Below the pieces are notes generated by a model. It was given only the letters and a program-made list of their open reading frames with translations. It did no database searches and was not told the origin of the DNA. From positions 186,001 through 250,000 of the forward strand of contig NZ_JARVSC010000005.1 of NCBI RefSeq assembly GCF_030209375.1: DNA of 64,000 bases. The letters are read 5' to 3'. A program made the translations under genes and the position numbers. The stretch comes from Plantibacter sp. ME-Dv--P-122b. Its GTDB lineage: Bacteria; Actinomycetota; Actinomycetes; Actinomycetales; Microbacteriaceae. Position 1 is the first letter of the stretch. Each line of letters starts with the position of its first letter. Below are positions 17,213-25,951 of the stretch, piece after piece.

Positions 17213-17904
17213 GTATCGAGCGTTCGGCAGTGGCGGATCCCGAAGCAGCACTCCCCCCACAGGCCGGACGAGGCGTCCGGTTCCTCGCGGTCCTCGACGC
17301 CGACTCGACGCTCATCGAGAACGAGGTGATCGAGCTCCTCGCCGAGGAGGCCGGCAGTCTCGCCGAGGTCGCCGCCATCACCGAGCGCGCCATGCGCGGT
17401 GACCTCGACTTCGCCGACAGCCTGCGGGCCCGGGTCGCGACACTCGCAGGCCTCCCCGTCGACCGGATCCCGGTGATCGCCGAACGGATTCGGACGACGA
17501 CCGGCCTCGAGACGCTGATCGGCCGGCTGCATGCGCACGGGTCACGGATCGGTGTCGTGTCGGGCGGGTTCCATGAACTGCTCGACCCGCTCGCCGAGTC
17601 CCTCGGCCTCGACCATGTGCGGGCGAACCGCCTCGAGTCCGCCGACGGTCGGCTGACGGGAAGCCTCAGTGGTCCCATCATCGATGCGGCGGCCAAGGCG
17701 GCCGCCTTGAAGGAGTGGGCCGACGAGGACGGCGTGCCGTTGGCGCGGACGGTCGCGATCGGTGACGGAGCCAACGACCTCGAGATGATGGCCGTCGCCG
17801 GGCTCTCGGTCGCGTTCAACGCGAAGCCGATCGTCCGCCGCCATGCCGATGTCGTCGCCGGGAGGGTCGACCTCGCCGGCGTCCTGCCGCTCCTCGGGCT
17901 CTGA
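17209..17904 (+). CDS. serB: phosphoserine phosphatase
   Basis: A 231-residue HAD phosphatase for the last step of serine synthesis. The nucleophile motif DADSTL (Asp30, Asp32) is of the SerB DxDST type, followed by the cap helices [13 protein letters not shown], motif [10 protein letters not shown], motif III Lys and motif [12 protein letters not shown]. There is no N-terminal ACT domain, unlike the longer actinobacterial SerB2. Its start overlaps the glgC stop by 4 bp, an unexpected coupling of a serine gene to glycogen synthesis. Downstream genes are convergent; no clear terminator was seen. Confidence 0.92.
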   Translation: MSIERSAVADPEAALPPQAGRGVRFLAVLDADSTLIENEVIELLAEEAGSLAEVAAITERAMRGDLDFADSLRARVATLAGLPVDRIPVIAERIRTTTGLETLIGRLHAHGSRIGVVSGGFHELLDPLAESLGLDHVRANRLESADGRLTGSLSGPIIDAAAKAAALKEWADEDGVPLARTVAIGDGANDLEMMAVAGLSVAFNAKPIVRRHADVVAGRVDLAGVLPLLGL

Positions 17905-17962
17905 TCCGCGCGTCGCGGTCAGCGCCCGAGGCCGGCTTCTGCTCTGTGCGGTACTGCCTTGG

Positions 17963-18673
17963 TCAGTGACCCATGCCGAGGCCACCGTCGACCGGGATCA
18001 CGGCACCGGAGATGTAACCGGCGTCGTCGCCGGCGATCCACGTGACGACCTTCGCGACCTCGTTCGCACTCGCGAAACGCGCTGCCGGGATGCTCTTCTT
18101 GTACTCGGCCTGGGTCTCGGCGGGCAGTTCGGCGGTCATGTCGGTTTCGATGAACCCCGGGGCGATCACGTTCGCCGTGATCCCGCGTGCTCCGAGCTCG
18201 CGGGTGATGGACCGCGCCATGCCGATGAGGCCGCTCTTGGAGGCCGCGTAATTGACCTGTCCGGCGGACCCGTAGAGGCCCACCACGCTGGAGATGAGCA
18301 CGATGCGTCCGAAGCGTGCCTTGAGCATGCCCTTGGACGCGCGCTTGACGACGCGGAAGGAGCCGCCGAGGTTCGTGTCGACCACCTGGTCGAAGTCGTC
18401 CTCGCTCATCCGCATGAGCAGGGTGTCCTTGGTGATGCCCGCGTTCGCGACGAGCACCTCGACCGGCCCGAGCTCCGACTCGATCTCGGTGAACGCCGCG
18501 TCGACGGAGGCGGCGTCGGTGACGTCCGCGCGGACCGTCAACGTGCCCGCGGGGCCCTCGCCGGATCGTGCGGTGACGGCGACGCGGTGACCCTGCGCGA
18601 CGAACTCCTCGGCGATGGCGAAGCCGATCCCCCGGTTGCCTCCGGTGACGAGTACGGTGCGTGGTGCGGTCAT
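17963..18673 (-). CDS. fabG: 3-oxoacyl-[acyl-carrier-protein] reductase
   Basis: A 236-residue classical short-chain dehydrogenase. The NADPH motif TGGNRGIG is at 10-17, Asn101 and the catalytic Ser128/129, Tyr142 and Lys146 (YAASK) are present, and the C-terminal PVDGGLGMGH is typical of FabG. It reduces 3-oxoacyl-ACP in fatty-acid elongation. The N-terminal MTAPRTVLVTGGNRGIG resembles actinobacterial FabG1, but no inhA or other fab gene is adjacent. Other SDR functions are possible though less likely. Confidence 0.88.
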   Translation of the reverse strand: MTAPRTVLVTGGNRGIGFAIAEEFVAQGHRVAVTARSGEGPAGTLTVRADVTDAASVDAAFTEIESELGPVEVLVANAGITKDTLLMRMSEDDFDQVVDTNLGGSFRVVKRASKGMLKARFGRIVLISSVVGLYGSAGQVNYAASKSGLIGMARSITRELGARGITANVIAPGFIETDMTAELPAETQAEYKKSIPAARFASANEVAKVVTWIAGDDAGYISGAVIPVDGGLGMGH

Positions 18674-18834
18674 GGTCGATTCCTCTCCTGCGGCGATACC
18701 GGCCGACTCGTGCGGCGGCCGTCGGGGCGCGCGGCGTTCCGGCCGCGGACCCGTACCAGCATATGGGGGTCCTCCCGTTCTCCCGGTGATTTGGGGGCTT
18801 CGCCCACCCGCCGAGCGCGTAGGCTGGTCATGGC

Positions 18835-19143
18835 ATGAAGCAGCAGAGCATCACCTCCCTCCCACCGGCTCCCGAACAGGAGCGCCGGCAGCGGCTCATC
18901 AAGTACTCGATCACCATGGGTGTCCGGTTGCTTTGCCTCGCTGCGCTCCCGTTCGTCCAGGGCGGTTGGATGTTCGCGGTCGCAGCCGGTGCCATCTTCC
19001 TGCCGTACATCGCCGTGATCATCGCGAACGCCGGGTCGCTGCCGTCGCAGGGGGCCATCGAGCGCCCGACCGGTGTCGTCGTGTCCCAGCGGCCGACCAT
19101 CGTCGACGACTCGGTTCCGCCTCGTCCGGCCGACCAGGCATGA
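18835..19143 (+). CDS. DUF3099 domain membrane protein
   Basis: A 102-residue actinobacterial membrane protein of the DUF3099 family. The charged N-terminus containing ITSL and RRQRLIKYSITMGVR is followed by two hydrophobic segments (about residues 30-46 and 47-65) and a proline-rich C-terminal tail. Function is unknown. TAGGCT lies shortly upstream, a likely -10. Its stop overlaps the start of the next gene (GCATGA), forming an operon with the small protein and SURF1. Confidence 0.85.
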   Translation: MKQQSITSLPPAPEQERRQRLIKYSITMGVRLLCLAALPFVQGGWMFAVAAGAIFLPYIAVIIANAGSLPSQGAIERPTGVVVSQRPTIVDDSVPPRPADQA

Positions 19144-19364
19144 TCGGGTTCGGTGCCGAGCCCGACGGCGTGATCTGCTCTCGGGCCGGCTGCCGCGCGG
19201 CGGCAGGTTGGCGGATCGAGTGGCGCAATCCGAAGATCCACGCGGAGGACCGCGTGAAGGTCTGGACCGCCTGCGACGACCACGTCGACTTCTTGGAGGC
19301 CTTCCTCGAAGCCCGCTCCTTCCCGCTCGAGCGGCGTCCACTGACGTCGGCGGTCGGCTCATGA
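19140..19364 (+). CDS. conserved small protein with Cys/His pairs
   Basis: A 74-residue soluble protein between DUF3099 and SURF1, overlapping both neighbours by 4 bp. Cys13 and Cys18 (ICSRAGCRAAAGW) and a later CDDHVDFLEAFL with Cys and His suggest a small metal-binding fold such as a zinc ribbon. Similar proteins sit beside surf1 in related actinobacteria; some carry the unsupported name acetone carboxylase. I do not recognise a function. The tight coupling to surf1 hints at a link to cytochrome oxidase assembly, which is inference. Confidence 0.75.
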   Translation: MIGFGAEPDGVICSRAGCRAAAGWRIEWRNPKIHAEDRVKVWTACDDHVDFLEAFLEARSFPLERRPLTSAVGS

Positions 19365-20209
19365 GCGCGGGTTGGCGGTTCGCCTTCAGTCGCCGCTGGC
19401 TCGGCTACCTCGGCGTCGCGATCGTGTTCGCGATCGTGTGCGTGCTCCTCTCCAACTGGCAGCTCGCACGGGCGAGCGAGAAGGAGGAGGAGGTCCAACG
19501 CATCGAGACCAACTGGGACGCGACCCCGATCCCGCTCGACGAAGCGCTGCCGTCGCTCGACTCCTTCAGCGTGGCCGATGAATGGCACCCGGTGTCGATG
19601 AGCGGAACCTACCTGCCCGACGAACAGCTGCTGGTTCGGAACCGTCCCCGGAACAACCAGGCGGGCTTCAACGTCCTCACGCCGCTCCGCTTGGCGAACG
19701 GAGACGTGTTCATCGTCGACCGTGGCTGGGTCGCCGCGGACGATTCACTCGAGGCACCCGAATCGATCCCGGCGCCTCCGAGCGGAGAGGTCTCGGTCGT
19801 CGTCCGCATCCGACCCGGCGAACCGACGCTCCCGGGCCGCGGGGCCGCCGACGGCCAGGTGGCCACGATCAACCTCCCGCAGATCGCCGAACTCCGCGGC
19901 GAGACGCTCTACTCCGGTGCCTACGGCATGCTCCTCTCGGAGAGCCCGGCGCCTGCCGACGCGGCACCGCTCGGTCCGATCAAGCCCGAGCCGAACGAGG
20001 GGATGCACCTCTCGTACGCGCTGCAATGGGTGGTCTTCGCGCTGATGGGCTTCATCTTCCTCGCCTATGCCATCCGTCAGGAGTACCGCATCCTGAACTC
20101 CGACGACCCGAAGGAGCAGCGGCGTGCGGCTGTGCGTGCCGAACGGCTCGCCGCGAAAGCGCGGTCCGACGCCGACATCGAGGATGAGATCCTCGAAGCG
20201 AGTCGCTGA
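19361..20209 (+). CDS. SURF1-family cytochrome oxidase assembly protein
   Basis: A 282-residue membrane protein. One transmembrane helix near the N-terminus (about 12-30) is followed by LSNWQLARASEKEEE; a long extracytoplasmic domain with VRNRPRNNQAGFNVLTPL and VDRGWV (both family hallmarks) follows, and a second helix lies near 225-243. SURF1 proteins assist heme a insertion into cytochrome c oxidase. The start overlaps the upstream stop (ATGA). It fits with the heme A and heme O synthase genes at 27.6 and 31.2 kb. The highly charged C-terminal tail is cytoplasmic. Confidence 0.92.
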   Translation: MSAGWRFAFSRRWLGYLGVAIVFAIVCVLLSNWQLARASEKEEEVQRIETNWDATPIPLDEALPSLDSFSVADEWHPVSMSGTYLPDEQLLVRNRPRNNQAGFNVLTPLRLANGDVFIVDRGWVAADDSLEAPESIPAPPSGEVSVVVRIRPGEPTLPGRGAADGQVATINLPQIAELRGETLYSGAYGMLLSESPAPADAAPLGPIKPEPNEGMHLSYALQWVVFALMGFIFLAYAIRQEYRILNSDDPKEQRRAAVRAERLAAKARSDADIEDEILEASR

Positions 20210-20289
20210 CCCGACTGCCCCGAGCCGTCGACTGACGGGGCGTACCCAGCTCGTGATGCTCACGGGCCGGGCGCGCTGGCCCGCAGGCG

Positions 20290-21894
20290 CTAGGCCAGGC
20301 TGACGAGGTCCTGGTAGTCCTTGTTCCAGTGGTCCTCGACGCCGTCGGGCAGGATGAGCACCCGCTCCGGGTTGAGCGCCTCGACGGCGCCCTCGTCGTG
20401 ACTCACGAGCACGACCGCGCCCTCGTAGTGGGCGAGCGCGTCGAGGATCTCCAGACGGCTGGCCGGGTCGAGGTTGTTGGTCGGTTCGTCGAGGAGGAGC
20501 ATGTTCGCGCCAGAGACGACGATCATCGCGAGAGCGAGTCTCGTCTTCTCGCCGCCGGACAGCACGCCCGCGAGCTTGTTGGAGTCGTCGCCGGTGAACA
20601 GGAACGAGCCGAGGACCTTACGCGCTTCCATCTCGGTGATGTTCGGCGACGAGGAGACCATGTTCTCCAGCACGCTGCGCTTCACGTCGATCGTCTCGTG
20701 CTCCTGGGCGTAGTAGCCGATCCGCAGGCCGTGCCCGGGCTCGAGCTGCCCGGTGTCGGGCTGGTCCACGCCGGCGAGGATCCGCAGCAGGGTCGTCTTG
20801 CCCGCACCGTTGAATCCGAGGATGACGACCTTCGAGCCACGGTCGATCGCGAGGTCGACCGCCGTGAAGATCTCGAGCGAGCCGTAGCTCTTCGACAGGT
20901 TGCTCGCCATGAGCGGGGTCCGGCCACAGGGCGCCGGGGTCGGGAACCGTAGCTTGGCCACGCGGTCCTGCGCGCGGACCTCCTCGAGGCCGGAGAGCAT
21001 GCGTTCGGCGCGGGCCACCATCTGGTGGGCTGCGGCCGCCTTACTGGCCTTCGCGCCGAACTTGGCCGCCTGGAGCTGGAGCGCCGTCGCCTTCTTCTCG
21101 ACGTTGGTGCGCTCCTTCTTCCGGCGCTCCTCGTCGGCCTCGCGCTGACGCTGATAGTTCTTCCAGTTCATGTTGTAGATGTCGATGACGGTGCGGTTCG
21201 CATCGAGGTAGAAGACCCGGTTGACGGTCTCGCCGACGAGCTCGATGTCGTGCGAGATCACGATGAACCCGCCCTTGTACTGCTTGAGGAACTCACGCAG
21301 CCAGACGACCGAGTCGGCATCGAGGTGGTTGGTCGGCTCGTCGAGGATGAGCGTCTCGGCGTCGGAGAAGAGGATGCGCGCGAGTTCGATGCGGCGGCGC
21401 TGTCCACCCGAGAGCGTCTTCAGCTGCTGATCGAGGATGCGGTCGGGCAGGTTCAGGTTCGATGCGATCGAGGCCGCCTCGGCCTCTGCGGCGTACCCGC
21501 CGAGCGCGTTGAACCGGTCGGTGAGGTTGCCGTACTTCTTCATGGCGGCTTCCGCCACCTTCGGGTCGTCGCTCGCCATGGCCATGCTCGACTCGTGCAT
21601 GCCGAGCGCGAGCTGGCCGAGGCCACGCGCATCGAGGATGCGGGTACGGGCGAGGTCCTCCGGGTTGCCGGATCGCGGGTCCTGCGGGAGGTACCCGATC
21701 TCGCCACCGCGATCGATCTTGCCGTTCGTCGGGAGGGTCTCCCCCGCCAGCGTCTTGGTCAGGGTGGTCTTGCCGGCACCGTTACGGCCGACGAGACCGA
21801 TCTTGTCGCCGGCGGACACGCGGAAGTTCACGTGCTCCATGAGCACGCGTGCCCCCACGCGGATCTCGAGGTCGTGCACACTCAGCACAGGCAT
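20290..21894 (-). CDS. ABC-F family ATPase
   Basis: A 534-residue soluble protein with two ABC domains and no membrane segment. Domain 1 has GRNGAGKT (36-43), LSGGQRRR and DEPTNHLD; domain 2 has GFNGAGKT, LSGGEKTR and DEPTNNLD. Between them is a highly charged linker, rich in Lys, Glu and Ala, corresponding to the P-site tRNA interaction motif of ribosome-acting ABC-F proteins. It is probably a housekeeping translation factor (EttA/Uup-like); antibiotic-resistance ABC-Fs have the same layout and cannot be excluded. ATG at 21894 begins MPVLSVHDL, the natural start of domain 1; longer in-frame starts add unrelated sequence. Confidence 0.9.
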   Translation of the reverse strand: MPVLSVHDLEIRVGARVLMEHVNFRVSAGDKIGLVGRNGAGKTTLTKTLAGETLPTNGKIDRGGEIGYLPQDPRSGNPEDLARTRILDARGLGQLALGMHESSMAMASDDPKVAEAAMKKYGNLTDRFNALGGYAAEAEAASIASNLNLPDRILDQQLKTLSGGQRRRIELARILFSDAETLILDEPTNHLDADSVVWLREFLKQYKGGFIVISHDIELVGETVNRVFYLDANRTVIDIYNMNWKNYQRQREADEERRKKERTNVEKKATALQLQAAKFGAKASKAAAAHQMVARAERMLSGLEEVRAQDRVAKLRFPTPAPCGRTPLMASNLSKSYGSLEIFTAVDLAIDRGSKVVILGFNGAGKTTLLRILAGVDQPDTGQLEPGHGLRIGYYAQEHETIDVKRSVLENMVSSSPNITEMEARKVLGSFLFTGDDSNKLAGVLSGGEKTRLALAMIVVSGANMLLLDEPTNNLDPASRLEILDALAHYEGAVVLVSHDEGAVEALNPERVLILPDGVEDHWNKDYQDLVSLA

Positions 21895-22019
21895 AGTCCA
21901 TTTCTTCGGGTGCGTTTCGACAACGCGGAGGGTGGGGGTCAGCCTCCCAGTATAAATCGTGAATCCGATGCTCAGCACCGCGACCGGTCCGGCGGGGTTC
22001 CAGCCGGGCCGGACGACCG

Positions 22020-23186
22020 TCAACGCAGGGCGGAGATCCGTCCGATCGCGTCGGTGAGGAGCTCTGGAGAGCAGGCCAGGTTGAGCCGTGCGTGGCCGAG
22101 GCCTCCGGGCCCGAACGGGGCTCCCTCCTGCAGGGCGACGCGCGCCTCACGGAGGATGCGTCGCGCCGGGGGCTCGGTCCAACCGAGCGCGGTGCAGTCC
22201 AGCCAGGCGAGGTAGCCGGCGGCAGGTGGACGGTAGCCGATCTCGGGCAGCTCGGCGCCCAGCAGCTCACCGAGCAGCCGCCGGTTGCCGTCGATCAACC
22301 CGAGGAGCCCGTCCAGCCAGGGCTCTCCGGCCTCGAAGGCCGCGACCGAAGCCAGCACACCGAACTGGCCCGTCCGCCAGAACACCTCGACCGGCATCCC
22401 CGCGACCACGCTCCGCGGCCCCGGGCCGGCGGTGACCATCACCGCGCACTTCAGGCCGGCGAGGTTCCAGGCCTTGCTCGCCGACAGGACGGCGTACCCG
22501 TGTTCGGCGGCCTCGTCGGACACACTGAGATAGGGGACGAACCGCTCGCCAGGCTGGGTGAGCGGAGCGTGGATCTCGTCGCTGACGACGGTGACCCCGT
22601 ACCGCGCGGCCAGGGCGGCGACCGAGCGGAGTTCGTCGACCGTGTGCGGCCGTCCGATCGGATTGTGCGGGTTGCAGAGCAGGAACGCCTTCGCACCATT
22701 GCGGAACGCGGCTTCGAGACCGTCCAGGTCGAGCCGCCAGCCTCCGGCAGGGTCGTCGACACGGCTGGACCCGCGCAAGGGGACGTCCACCACGACTCCC
22801 CCGGCTTCGGTGACCAGGTCGAAGAACGGCGGGTAGACCGGCGAGGTGATCACGACGCCGTCGCCGGGCGCGATGACGCGACGCAGTATCTCGACGATGC
22901 CCATGCTGACGTCGGCGGTGGTGAACACGGAGCCGGGATCCACGGCCCATCCCCAGCGTCGCGCCGCGAAGTCGGCGAACGCCTGCGGGAGCCGTGTGCG
23001 GCTCGCGACGTATCCGGCGTCGCCGCGGTCGATCGCCGCGTGCAACGCATCGCGGACCACGGGTGCCAGGGGGACGTCCATCTCGGCGACGAACATGGGC
23101 AGGACGTCGTCGGGGTACTCGGACCACTTCTCGCTCGTCCGGCTGCGCAGGACGTCAAGGGGGTCTGCGGACACGATCTCGGTCAT
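22020..23186 (-). CDS. MalY/PatB-type PLP-dependent cystathionine beta-lyase/aminotransferase
   Basis: A 388-residue fold-type I PLP enzyme. The N-terminal KWSEYPDDVLPMFVAEMDVP is the MalY/PatB hallmark; CNPHNPIGRPH, Asp203 in VVSDEIHAP and the Schiff-base Lys238 in SASKAWNLAGLK are present. Such enzymes usually cleave C-S bonds (cystathionine or cysteine conjugates), giving pyruvate, ammonia and a thiol. No methionine-biosynthesis genes are adjacent. It stands 126 bp from the ABC-F start in the same orientation, so it may be co-transcribed with it. Confidence 0.9.
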   Translation of the reverse strand: MTEIVSADPLDVLRSRTSEKWSEYPDDVLPMFVAEMDVPLAPVVRDALHAAIDRGDAGYVASRTRLPQAFADFAARRWGWAVDPGSVFTTADVSMGIVEILRRVIAPGDGVVITSPVYPPFFDLVTEAGGVVVDVPLRGSSRVDDPAGGWRLDLDGLEAAFRNGAKAFLLCNPHNPIGRPHTVDELRSVAALAARYGVTVVSDEIHAPLTQPGERFVPYLSVSDEAAEHGYAVLSASKAWNLAGLKCAVMVTAGPGPRSVVAGMPVEVFWRTGQFGVLASVAAFEAGEPWLDGLLGLIDGNRRLLGELLGAELPEIGYRPPAAGYLAWLDCTALGWTEPPARRILREARVALQEGAPFGPGGLGHARLNLACSPELLTDAIGRISALR

Positions 23187-23234
23187 GCCTCGACCCTATC
23201 CGGGATCAGCCGGACGACGCTGTCGGGGAACAGG

Positions 23235-23267
23235 ACGACGGACGGCTGCAATGCAGCCGTCCGTCGT
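23235..23267 (-). terminator. terminator of the suf operon
   Basis: A 16-bp perfect inverted repeat ACGACGGACGGCTGCA (23235-23250) with its complement at 23252-23267, just downstream of the sufT stop on the minus strand. Confidence 0.8.
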
Positions 23268-23280
23268 CGTGGGGGTTCGA

Positions 23281-23610
23281 TCAGATCGAGAAGCCGAGGG
23301 CACGCATCATGTCGCGCCCGTCGTCCGTGATGCGCTCTGGGCCCCACGGCGGCATCCACACCCAGTTGATGCGGAAGGCGTCGACGATGCCGTCGAGTGC
23401 TTGACCCGTCTGCTCCTCGAGGACGTCCGTGAGCGGACATCCTGCGGAGGTCAGGGTCATGTGGATGATGAGCGCGTCGTTCTCGTCGTCCCAACCCAGG
23501 TCGTAGATGAGACCGAGGTCGACCACGTTCACCCCGAGCTCGGGGTCCATGACGTCCTTGAGCGCCTCTTCGACCTCGTCGAATCGTTGCGGACTGAGCG
23601 TTGTTACCAT
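23281..23610 (-). CDS. sufT: metal-sulfur cluster assembly factor (MIP18/DUF59, SufT-like)
   Basis: A 109-residue DUF59/MIP18-domain protein with the family blocks DPELGVNVVDLGLIYDL and LTSAGCPLTD, whose Cys is important in homologues. SufT proteins help mature or deliver iron-sulfur clusters. It lies 28 bp after sufC in the same orientation and is the last gene of the suf operon, followed by a strong hairpin. Confidence 0.92.
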   Translation of the reverse strand: MVTTLSPQRFDEVEEALKDVMDPELGVNVVDLGLIYDLGWDDENDALIIHMTLTSAGCPLTDVLEEQTGQALDGIVDAFRINWVWMPPWGPERITDDGRDMMRALGFSI

Positions 23611-23638
23611 GTCGTTATCTTAGACCGCTCACGCGGCT

Positions 23639-24415
23639 TCAGGCACCTTCCGGGGCGACGACGGCGTCGACGAGGAAACGGTCGTAGCCTTCGTTCTCGA
23701 GTCGGTCGGCGAGCTCGGGACCGCCCTGCTCCGCGATCTTGCCGGCGACGAAGACGTGCACGAAGTCCGGCTTGATGTAGCGGAGGATGCGCGTGTAGTG
23801 CGTGATCAGCAGGACACCGAGGCCGGTGTTCTCCTTGGCGCGGTTGACGCCCTCGGACACGATCTTGAGGGCGTCGACATCGAGGCCGGAGTCGGTCTCG
23901 TCGAGGACCGCGAACTGCGGCTTCAGCAGCTCGAGCTGGAGGATCTCGTGCCGCTTCTTCTCGCCACCGGAGAAGCCCTCGTTGACGTTGCGCTCGGCGA
24001 AGGCCGGCTCCATGCGCAGGTTCTTCATCGACTCGCGGACGTCCTTGATCCAGCCGCGGATCGCGGGCGCCTCGCCGTCGACGGCGGTCTTCGCCGTGCG
24101 GAGGAAGTTCGTGACCGTGACGCCGGGGATCTCGACGGGGTACTGCATCGCGAGGAAGAGTCCGGCGCGAGCGCGCTCGTCGACGCTCATCGCGAGGACG
24201 TCCTCACCGTCGAGCGTGATGGATCCGCTGTCGACGGTGTACTTCGGGTGGCCGGCGATCGTGTACGCGAGCGTGGACTTGCCCGAACCGTTCGGACCCA
24301 TGATCGCGTGCGTTTCGCCCGTGCGGATGGTGAGGTCGACGCCACGCAGGATCGGCTTGGTGCCCTGTTCGGTTTCGACGCTGACGTGCAGGTCGCGGAT
24401 TTCGAGGACTGACAT
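23639..24415 (-). CDS. sufC: Fe-S cluster assembly ATPase SufC
   Basis: The ATPase of the SufBCD scaffold complex. The 258-residue protein has Walker A GPNGSGKS (40-47), signature FSGGEKKRHE, Walker B AVLDETDSGLD and H-loop ITHY, a pattern specific to SufC. It drives conformational change of SufB-SufD during cluster assembly. It is separated by 4 bp from the Rieske gene. Confidence 0.97.
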   Translation of the reverse strand: MSVLEIRDLHVSVETEQGTKPILRGVDLTIRTGETHAIMGPNGSGKSTLAYTIAGHPKYTVDSGSITLDGEDVLAMSVDERARAGLFLAMQYPVEIPGVTVTNFLRTAKTAVDGEAPAIRGWIKDVRESMKNLRMEPAFAERNVNEGFSGGEKKRHEILQLELLKPQFAVLDETDSGLDVDALKIVSEGVNRAKENTGLGVLLITHYTRILRYIKPDFVHVFVAGKIAEQGGPELADRLENEGYDRFLVDAVVAPEGA

Positions 24416-24419
24416 GGTG

Positions 24420-24743
24420 CTAGATCTCTTTCGTTGCGGTCGGGTCGATGTAGATGTCGCCGTCGATGAGCTCGACGGTGTAGACGGGGACCGGCTCGTA
24501 GGCCGGAAGGGTGAGCGGCTTGCCCGTCGTGAGCGAGAACTGCGAGCCGTGTGCCCAGCATTCGAGGTTGCCGTCCTCGACGAAGCCTTCGGACAGCGAG
24601 ATGTCGCCGTGGGTGCAGACGTCGCCGATCGCGAACAGTTCGTCCGAGGCGTCGCGCACGAGGGCGATCGGCACGCCGTCCACCACGACCCGCTTGGCCT
24701 GGTTGACGGCGAGCTCGTCGAACGAGCACACCTTCGTCGCCAT
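24420..24743 (-). CDS. Rieske-type ferredoxin inside the suf operon
   Basis: A 107-residue Rieske [2Fe-2S] protein of the non-heme oxygenase ferredoxin type. Ligands are CTH (Cys43, His45) and CWAH (Cys62, His65). There is no transmembrane segment, so it is soluble. It is embedded between sufD and sufC, overlapping the last base of sufD. No oxygenase gene is present, so an electron-transfer role in cluster assembly, or in sensing cluster status, is more plausible than in catabolism; this is inference from the neighbourhood. Confidence 0.93.
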   Translation of the reverse strand: MATKVCSFDELAVNQAKRVVVDGVPIALVRDASDELFAIGDVCTHGDISLSEGFVEDGNLECWAHGSQFSLTTGKPLTLPAYEPVPVYTVELIDGDIYIDPTATKEI

Positions 24744-25951
24744 CAGTGCTGCACTCCGCCGGTGCCCTGTCCGTCGGCGCCGAGCAGTTCGGCCTCGATG
24801 GCCGCCGAGAGGCGCTCCTGCAGCTCGGTGTCACCGATCTGCTGGATGATCTCCACGAGGAAGCCGCGGACGACGAGTCGTCGTGCCTCGTCCTCAGGGA
24901 TGCCTCGAGCCTGCAGGTAGAAGAGCTGCTCGTCGTCGAAGCGTCCGGTCGCGCTCGCGTGACCGGCACCGGCGATGTCGCCGGTCTCGATCTCGAGGTT
25001 CGGCACGGAGTCGGCACGGGTGCCGTCGGAGAGGACCAGGTTGCGGTTCTGCTCGTAGCTGTCGGTGCCGACGGCACGGTTGCTGATGAGGACGTCGCCG
25101 ATCCACACGGACCGCGCACCCTCGCCCTGCAGTGCGCCCTTGTAGGTCACGCGCCCGCGGGTGTTCGGTGCGTCGTGGTGCATGTAGACCTGCTGCTCGA
25201 GGTGCTGACCCGCGTCGGAGAAGTACACGCCGAGCGAGTCGAGGTCCGAGCCCTGACCGGCGAGGTGCAGGGTCGGGTTCACCCGGACGACCTTGCCGCC
25301 GAGCGACACCACGACGTGCTTGAGGTGGGCGTCGCGACCGATGGACGCGAAGTGGCTGGCGAGGTGCACGGCTGCGTCGTCCCACCACTGCACGGTCACG
25401 ACGGTCACGTCGGCCTGCTCGCCGACGACGATCTCGACATTCTCGGTGAGGCGGGCGTCGCCCGCGTTCTCGATGATGATGAGTCCGCGGCTGAACGGCG
25501 CGGCGGTGATGACGGTGTGCGCGGCGCGGGCGCCGTCGCCGAGCCCGCTCCGCTCGAGGCGCAGGGTCTTGGACTCCTCGCCCGTGACCGAGATCGCCAG
25601 TGCCTGGTCGAAGCTCGACCAGGCGTTCGCGGAGGCGCGCTCCTCCGGCACGCCGGCGGAGCCGACGCGGGCGTCGTCGCGACTGATCCACTCGACGCTG
25701 AAGCCGTCGACGTCGTCGTGCGTGATCGGGGTGGGCGAGCCGTCGAGCTCCCCCGCGGTGAGGTCGGTGAACTGCGCGACCGGGCTGAGCTTCCAGACCG
25801 CCTCGCGTCCCGTCACCGCTGGGAAGTCGGCGACATCATAGGAGCTGAAGCGCTCCGATCGGGTCTGCACCGGGATGACGCGTCCTGCGCCGTCGCTGTG
25901 TGCCGTGATGCCGTGCTGTCCTTCGGTCTGAGTCGGTGCTGCAGTCGTCAT
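24743..25951 (-). CDS. sufD: Fe-S cluster assembly protein SufD
   Basis: A 402-residue SufD subunit of the SufBC2D scaffold. The beta-helix core contains HHDAPNTRGRVTYKG and VWIGDVLISNRAVGTDSYEQ, and the C-terminal helical domain has FDDEQLFYLQARGIPEDEAR, shared with SufB. The N-terminal 90 residues are variable. The ATG at 25951 shares one base with the sufB stop (TAATG), indicating translational coupling. Confidence 0.95.
   Translation of the reverse strand: MTTAAPTQTEGQHGITAHSDGAGRVIPVQTRSERFSSYDVADFPAVTGREAVWKLSPVAQFTDLTAGELDGSPTPITHDDVDGFSVEWISRDDARVGSAGVPEERASANAWSSFDQALAISVTGEESKTLRLERSGLGDGARAAHTVITAAPFSRGLIIIENAGDARLTENVEIVVGEQADVTVVTVQWWDDAAVHLASHFASIGRDAHLKHVVVSLGGKVVRVNPTLHLAGQGSDLDSLGVYFSDAGQHLEQQVYMHHDAPNTRGRVTYKGALQGEGARSVWIGDVLISNRAVGTDSYEQNRNLVLSDGTRADSVPNLEIETGDIAGAGHASATGRFDDEQLFYLQARGIPEDEARRLVVRGFLVEIIQQIGDTELQERLSAAIEAELLGADGQGTGGVQH

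Noticed and set aside
20290-21894. Antibiotic-resistance ABC-F
   Set aside because: Nothing in the context (no resistance neighbours, no leader peptide seen) supports a resistance role over a housekeeping one.
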